The position numbers and the translations under genes are program-made. The notes under the pieces were generated by a model that was given only the letters and a program-made list of their open reading frames with translations, had not been told where the DNA came from and ran no database searches. Below, piece after piece: positions 61,074-64,000 of a DNA stretch of 64,000 nt; position 1 is the stretch's first letter, and each line of letters opens with the position of its first letter. This DNA comes from Bacteroides sp. 214 (GTDB taxonomy: Bacteria > Bacteroidota > Bacteroidia > Bacteroidales > Bacteroidaceae), in NCBI RefSeq assembly GCF_010501015.1, contig NZ_QVML01000003.1, forward strand, positions 1-64,000, in the 5' to 3' direction.

Positions 61074-61690
61074 CCTTTCCGCCCAAAGTCGGCAGGAATC
61101 TCTCCCCACTCTTTGGTTTCCCATTTCAGAATACGAGTAGTGTACTTGTTTTCGCGCAACCATTTTTCAGCTCTTTCTATTACCAGGAAGAGCTGTTCTG
61201 TTTCTTTATCGCGCGGAAGTTTGGTTTTGCATTTCTTTTGTTTTACCCATAAAATAGCGTTGTGGCTATCGCTGTAGATGGGCATATCATACCCATGCTT
61301 TTTGAGGTAGGCAAGCCCATGAACAAGGGCAAGAAACTCGCCAATATTATTTGTTCCCTTGGTAGGGCCGAAATGAAATAGTTGTTGCCCACTGGCTATA
61401 TGGACACCTCTATACTCCATGGCACCGGGGTTTCCGCTGCAAGCAGCATCTACCGCCAAGCTATTGTCAATAATAAGTGCAGGGTTGTAGGTGGGTGCTG
61501 CCTTCTTGGCATTCTTTCCTATATAATCATAAGGAGAAGAGGCAAGTGCTTTCTCTGCTTCTTCGCGAGTTTCGAAAGATTTATATCTGGCGCCTTCGTA
61601 TCCTTTGGTTTGTAGCAAACATTCTTCCCAAGAGGAATAAATCCCCGGATTATTACCAATCCATACGACGTAGAACTTCTGTTTGGGCAT
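61070..61690 (-). CDS. rnhA: Ribonuclease H1 with N-terminal viroplasmin-like domain
   Basis: 206 residues. Residues 1-50 are the hybrid-binding (viroplasmin) domain, with YVVWIGNNPGIYSSWEEC and GARYKSFETREEAEKAL. The RNase H domain follows from about 72: VDAACSGNPGAMEYRG (Asp), NNIGEFLALVHG (Glu), IYSDSHNAILWV (Asp) and a final Asp in IPADFGRK. It removes RNA from RNA-DNA hybrids. Complements the type 2 enzyme at 6999-7601. A -7 motif (TATATTTG) lies 29 nt upstream. Confidence 0.93.
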   Translation of the reverse strand: MPKQKFYVVWIGNNPGIYSSWEECLLQTKGYEGARYKSFETREEAEKALASSPYDYIGKNAKKAAPTYNPALIIDNSLAVDAACSGNPGAMEYRGVHIASGQQLFHFGPTKGTNNIGEFLALVHGLAYLKKHGYDMPIYSDSHNAILWVKQKKCKTKLPRDKETEQLFLVIERAEKWLRENKYTTRILKWETKEWGEIPADFGRKG

Positions 61691-61718
61691 ATTTTATCTG
61701 TATTGAGCGGTAAAAATA

Positions 61719-61726
61719 CAAATATA
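61719..61726 (-). promoter_or_regulatory. Putative rnhA promoter, -7 element
   Basis: TATATTTG on the minus strand, exact TAnnTTTG match; predicted start near 61712. No -33 match. Confidence 0.5.
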
Positions 61727-61801
61727 AAACGGTTTCTTAATCTTTTTGTCCGTTTGTTTGTTTAATAGCAAAGAGTAGAAACAATTAAAAATAAAAGCAT
61801 T

Positions 61802-62404
61802 ATGAAGAAAAGTTTTATGGAGGTCATGAGGGATCGAAGAACCTACTATGCCATTTCCAATCAGTCGCCCATTAGCGACAATGAGATAGAAAATATCTTG
61901 AAGAGTGTTATCACTTATGTACCATCTGCTTTCAATTCACAATCGGCACGCATGGTATTATTATTGGGCGATAACCACACAAAGTTGTGGAACATTGTAA
62001 AAGAAACCCTGAGAAAGATTGTACCTGCCAATAACTTCGCTGCAACCGAAGCTAAAATCGATAATAGCTTTGCTTGTGGTTACGGCACGGTACTCTTCTT
62101 CGAAGATATGAATGTGGTAGAAGGGTTACAGAAATCTTTCCCATCGTATGCCGAGACCTTCCCCGGTTGGTCGTTGCAGTCGTCGGGCATGCACCAATTT
62201 GCCACATGGTCACTCCTCGAAGAAGCCGGCTTTGGTGCTTCATTGCAGCACTACAATCCATTAGTAGACGAAGAGGTGTGCAACACATGGAAGTTTCCGA
62301 AAACATGGAAACTTATCTCGCAAATGCCCTTTGGTATACCTGTAGCACAACCCGGAGAGAAAGAAGTACAAGATATTGCCACGCGTTTTTTTGTTTTCAA
62401 ATAA
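61802..62404 (+). CDS. Nitroreductase-family FMN oxidoreductase
   Basis: 200 residues, close to the small FMN nitroreductases of the HBN1/FrnE-like group. N-terminal FMEVMRDRRTYYAISNQSPISD, then VPSAFNSQSARMVLLLG near 40 (FMN binding), LEEAGFGASLQHYNPLVDE near 140, and MPFGIPVAQPGEKE near 180. It reduces nitro- or quinone-type compounds with NAD(P)H; natural substrate unknown. Cytoplasmic. 30 bp upstream of aroK. Confidence 0.9.
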   Translation: MKKSFMEVMRDRRTYYAISNQSPISDNEIENILKSVITYVPSAFNSQSARMVLLLGDNHTKLWNIVKETLRKIVPANNFAATEAKIDNSFACGYGTVLFFEDMNVVEGLQKSFPSYAETFPGWSLQSSGMHQFATWSLLEEAGFGASLQHYNPLVDEEVCNTWKFPKTWKLISQMPFGIPVAQPGEKEVQDIATRFFVFK

Positions 62405-62422
62405 ACAGTAGATAATTTTCCG

Positions 62423-62430
62423 TACATTTG
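62423..62430 (+). promoter_or_regulatory. Putative aroK promoter, -7 element
   Basis: TACATTTG, exact TAnnTTTG match. The ATG of aroK (62435) falls where transcription would start, so a leaderless mRNA is possible. No -33 match. Read-through from the nitroreductase gene is an alternative. Confidence 0.4.
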
Positions 62431-62434
62431 TCGG

Positions 62435-62959
62435 ATGATTCGCATTTTCCTCATAGGTTATATGGGTGCGGGCAAAACGACATTAGGAAAAGCGTTTGCG
62501 CGCAAGCTCGACATACCATTCATTGATTTGGATTGGTATATAGAAGAGCGCTTCCATAAATCGGTACGTAGCTTATTTGAGGAAAGAGGAGAAGCTGCAT
62601 TCCGTGAATTGGAACGCAACATGCTGCACGAGGTAGCCGCCATAGAGAATGTTATTATTTCTACCGGCGGAGGAACACCCTGCTTTTTTGACAACATGGA
62701 ATACATGAATGCAGCGGGCACCACTGTCTTTCTCGATGTGAATCCGAAGGTATTATTCAGGCGGTTGCGTGTAGCAACACAATCGCGCCCTATCCTACAA
62801 GGCAAAAAAGACGATGAACTATTTTCTTTTATTAAAGAAGGATTAGAAAAACGCAGGTTGTTTTATGAACAAGCGAAATATATCTTTAATGGAGAAAGGC
62901 TGGATAATCGTTGGCAGATAGATGAATCGGTACGCCAATTAGAAGAAATTCTCAAATAA
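62435..62959 (+). CDS. aroK: Shikimate kinase
   Basis: 174 residues, usual length. It phosphorylates shikimate in aromatic amino acid synthesis. Walker A GYMGAGKTTLGKAFA near residue 8; shikimate site FIDLDWYIEERFHKS near 29 with its Asp; EERGEAAFRELERNML near 50; ISTGGGTPCFFDNMEYM near 70; lid Arg in VATQSRPIL near 112. Family-complete. No T-rich terminator on the plus strand follows; the hairpin at 62985-63011 reads better on the minus strand. Confidence 0.96.
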   Translation: MIRIFLIGYMGAGKTTLGKAFARKLDIPFIDLDWYIEERFHKSVRSLFEERGEAAFRELERNMLHEVAAIENVIISTGGGTPCFFDNMEYMNAAGTTVFLDVNPKVLFRRLRVATQSRPILQGKKDDELFSFIKEGLEKRRLFYEQAKYIFNGERLDNRWQIDESVRQLEEILK

Positions 62960-62976
62960 AACACCTTTTTAGTCAT

Positions 62977-63118
62977 AAAAAAGCAGAGGCTGCCCAACAC
63001 TGGCAGCCTCTCTTACTTGTGTAATCAACAACTTATTTATTATTTGTACCTGACCTTCAACAGGCTTGTAGTACCAAAAAAAGAAAACTGTTATTATCAA
63101 AAAAGAACTTAATTAATA
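62977..63118 (-). ncRNA. Candidate small RNA of about 140 nt
   Basis: Minus strand, between a consensus promoter (63125-63156) and an intrinsic terminator: AGAGGCTGCC / GGCAGCCTCT (62985-62994, 63002-63011), loop 7, then GCTTTTTT. It contains a second possible stem, CCTG / CAGG, inside a GTAC...GTAC frame. No plausible protein is encoded. It lies downstream of mnmA on the same strand, so it could instead be a long mnmA 3' UTR with an internal promoter. No target or family recognised. Confidence 0.6.
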
Positions 63119-63124
63119 ACAATA

Positions 63125-63156
63125 CAAATATAACGCATTCTTTTTTAATCTACAAG
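63125..63156 (-). promoter_or_regulatory. Promoter of the candidate small RNA
   Basis: Minus strand: CTTG (63153-63156), 20-nt spacer, TATATTTG (63125-63132). Exact -7 and ideal spacing; -33 has one mismatch. It starts about 55 nt after the mnmA stop and points away from any gene. Confidence 0.65.
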
Positions 63157-63210
63157 TCTTTTGAACGATTTTTGCAAGTTATTTGTAAAAAAGCTTCCAC
63201 AGCGCCCACA

Positions 63211-64000
63211 TCACACAATAATACCGCCACCTAAAACAATATCGTCCAGATAAAACGCTGCTGCCTGACCGGAAGCTATGGCTGTTAATGCTTCTTTGAG
63301 AGAGATAAGCAACTCATTTTCTGATAAAAAGGCAACTGTACAGTTGTTTTGTTGTTTGCGATAGCGAATCTTTACCACAACATCATTACTATTCAACAAT
63401 AGGTTGTTGTCGACAATATGTATATGTTTCAACTTCATCTCCATCTTCTCGAGCGAAGAGAGTGGTGCTAATATAATTTCATTCTTTTCTTTAGATATTT
63501 CTTTCACAAAAACTGCCCGATTAAGATGAATCCCCAATCCTCTTCGCTGTCCAATTGTGTAGAAAGGATATCCTTCGTGCCATCCCAGAAAAGTTCCGGT
63601 TTCATCAAGAAATTGCCCCTTATTAATCCGTTCGGCAGGAACATGTTCTTTTAAAAAACGCTGGTAGTCAAACGGACAAAAGCAAACCCCAATGCTATCT
63701 TTCTTTGTAGAAACTTTGGCAAATCCTCTTTGCAAGGCATACGCACGAGCTTCTATTTTTGTGAGCTCGCCCATTGGAAGAAGCATTCGTTGCAACACCT
63801 CTTGTGATAACCCCCATAAAAAGAAAGATTGATCTTTATCCCTGTCTACCGCGCATTGAATGTAGTGTTTACCTTCAAAGAAGGTTTTGCGCACATAATG
63901 CCCGGTTGCAATATACCATATTCCCATTTCATCGGCTATTTTGGCAAGCAACGGCCATTTCAATGTGTTATTACACACCACACAGGGAACAGGTGTGCGC
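63211..64000 (-). CDS. mnmA: tRNA-specific 2-thiouridylase MnmA, partial (cut by right edge)
   Basis: About 262 C-terminal codons are visible; the frame is open to the right edge and reads [18 protein letters not shown] there, so the N-terminal PP-loop is outside. MnmA makes 2-thiouridine at position 34 of Lys, Glu and Gln tRNAs. The first catalytic Cys is in PCVVCNN; the second is in [13 protein letters not shown], where the family has [24 protein letters not shown] and [10 protein letters not shown] are further landmarks. The C-terminus ends [16 protein letters not shown]. Bacteroidales often carry two mnmA-like genes; which one this is cannot be told. Confidence 0.93.
   Translation of the reverse strand, partial: RTPVPCVVCNNTLKWPLLAKIADEMGIWYIATGHYVRKTFFEGKHYIQCAVDRDKDQSFFLWGLSQEVLQRMLLPMGELTKIEARAYALQRGFAKVSTKKDSIGVCFCPFDYQRFLKEHVPAERINKGQFLDETGTFLGWHEGYPFYTIGQRRGLGIHLNRAVFVKEISKEKNEIILAPLSSLEKMEMKLKHIHIVDNNLLLNSNDVVVKIRYRKQQNNCTVAFLSENELLISLKEALTAIASGQAAAFYLDDIVLGGGIIV

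Noticed and set aside
62985..63011. Hairpin as the aroK terminator
   Set aside because: On the plus strand it is followed by CTTACTTG, not a T-run; on the minus strand six T follow, so it is assigned to the minus-strand transcript.

Overview
The window is a piece of a Bacteroidota chromosome, most likely order Bacteroidales. The pointers are two type IX secretion (T9SS) C-terminal sorting domains, many gene starts preceded by the Bacteroidota sigma motif TAnnTTTG (sometimes with TTTG about 20 nt upstream), few Shine-Dalgarno sites, and familiar gene neighbourhoods: rimP-nusA-infB-cvpA-sufBCDS, purN/acpP-fabF-rnc/pfkA and speA-argB. A T9SS-bearing Bacteroidales such as a Dysgonomonadaceae or Porphyromonadaceae relative is my guess; species cannot be told from this sequence. 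No tRNA, rRNA, insertion sequence, prophage or CRISPR array was seen.

Layout. 1-5227 (minus): a secreted-protein set made of a T9SS-sorted protein and two RHS/YD-repeat-like proteins, the last cut by the left edge. 5228-5973: repeat-rich spacer. 5941-7002: corA with a short upstream reading frame and a hairpin leader. 7.0-10.0 kb: rnhB and the membrane pyrophosphatase hppA. 10.0-15.5 kb: cvpA-sufB-sufC-sufD-sufS, the Fe-S cluster assembly operon, with a palindromic repeat translated at the sufD/sufS junction. 15.6-20.4 kb: rimP-nusA-infB. 20.5-24 kb: a small membrane protein, a YgjP-type metalloprotease and two GIN-domain (DUF2807) proteins. 23.9-32.3 kb: argB/speA, a GH3-family protein, pfkA, rnc, fabF, acpP, purN. 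32.6-35.5 kb: pdxB and an AraC/TPR membrane regulator. 35.9-47.5 kb: a plus-strand cluster of a degenerate GIY-YIG-like protein, a DUF3575 barrel, a 3233-residue T9SS adhesin and a lipoprotein. 47.7-52.8 kb: DUF3244 protein, DUF5009-type acyltransferase, M16 protease, DEAD-box helicase. 53.1-57.0 kb: a GH43+GH28 fusion enzyme behind a RhuM-family gene. 57.8-64 kb: TlpA-like thioredoxin, folA, an MsbA-type ABC exporter, viroplasmin-type RNase H, nitroreductase, aroK, and a right-truncated mnmA.

The most unusual content is non-coding. Six intergenic spacers carry arrays in which a short word (6-13 bp, often a palindrome or present in both orientations) recurs 4-5 times at 22 or 23 bp, separated by mostly unrelated filler. 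Different spacers use different words, yet the step is nearly constant and close to two helical turns. These arrays sit beside other dispersed modules, each present twice in the window (about 110, 232, 110 and 78 bp), so the long spacers look assembled from a shared set of parts. Two promoter-plus-terminator units with no reading frame, at 57.28 kb (plus) and 63.0-63.1 kb (minus), are candidate small RNAs. All functions are inferred from reading sequence and translations; no search was run.
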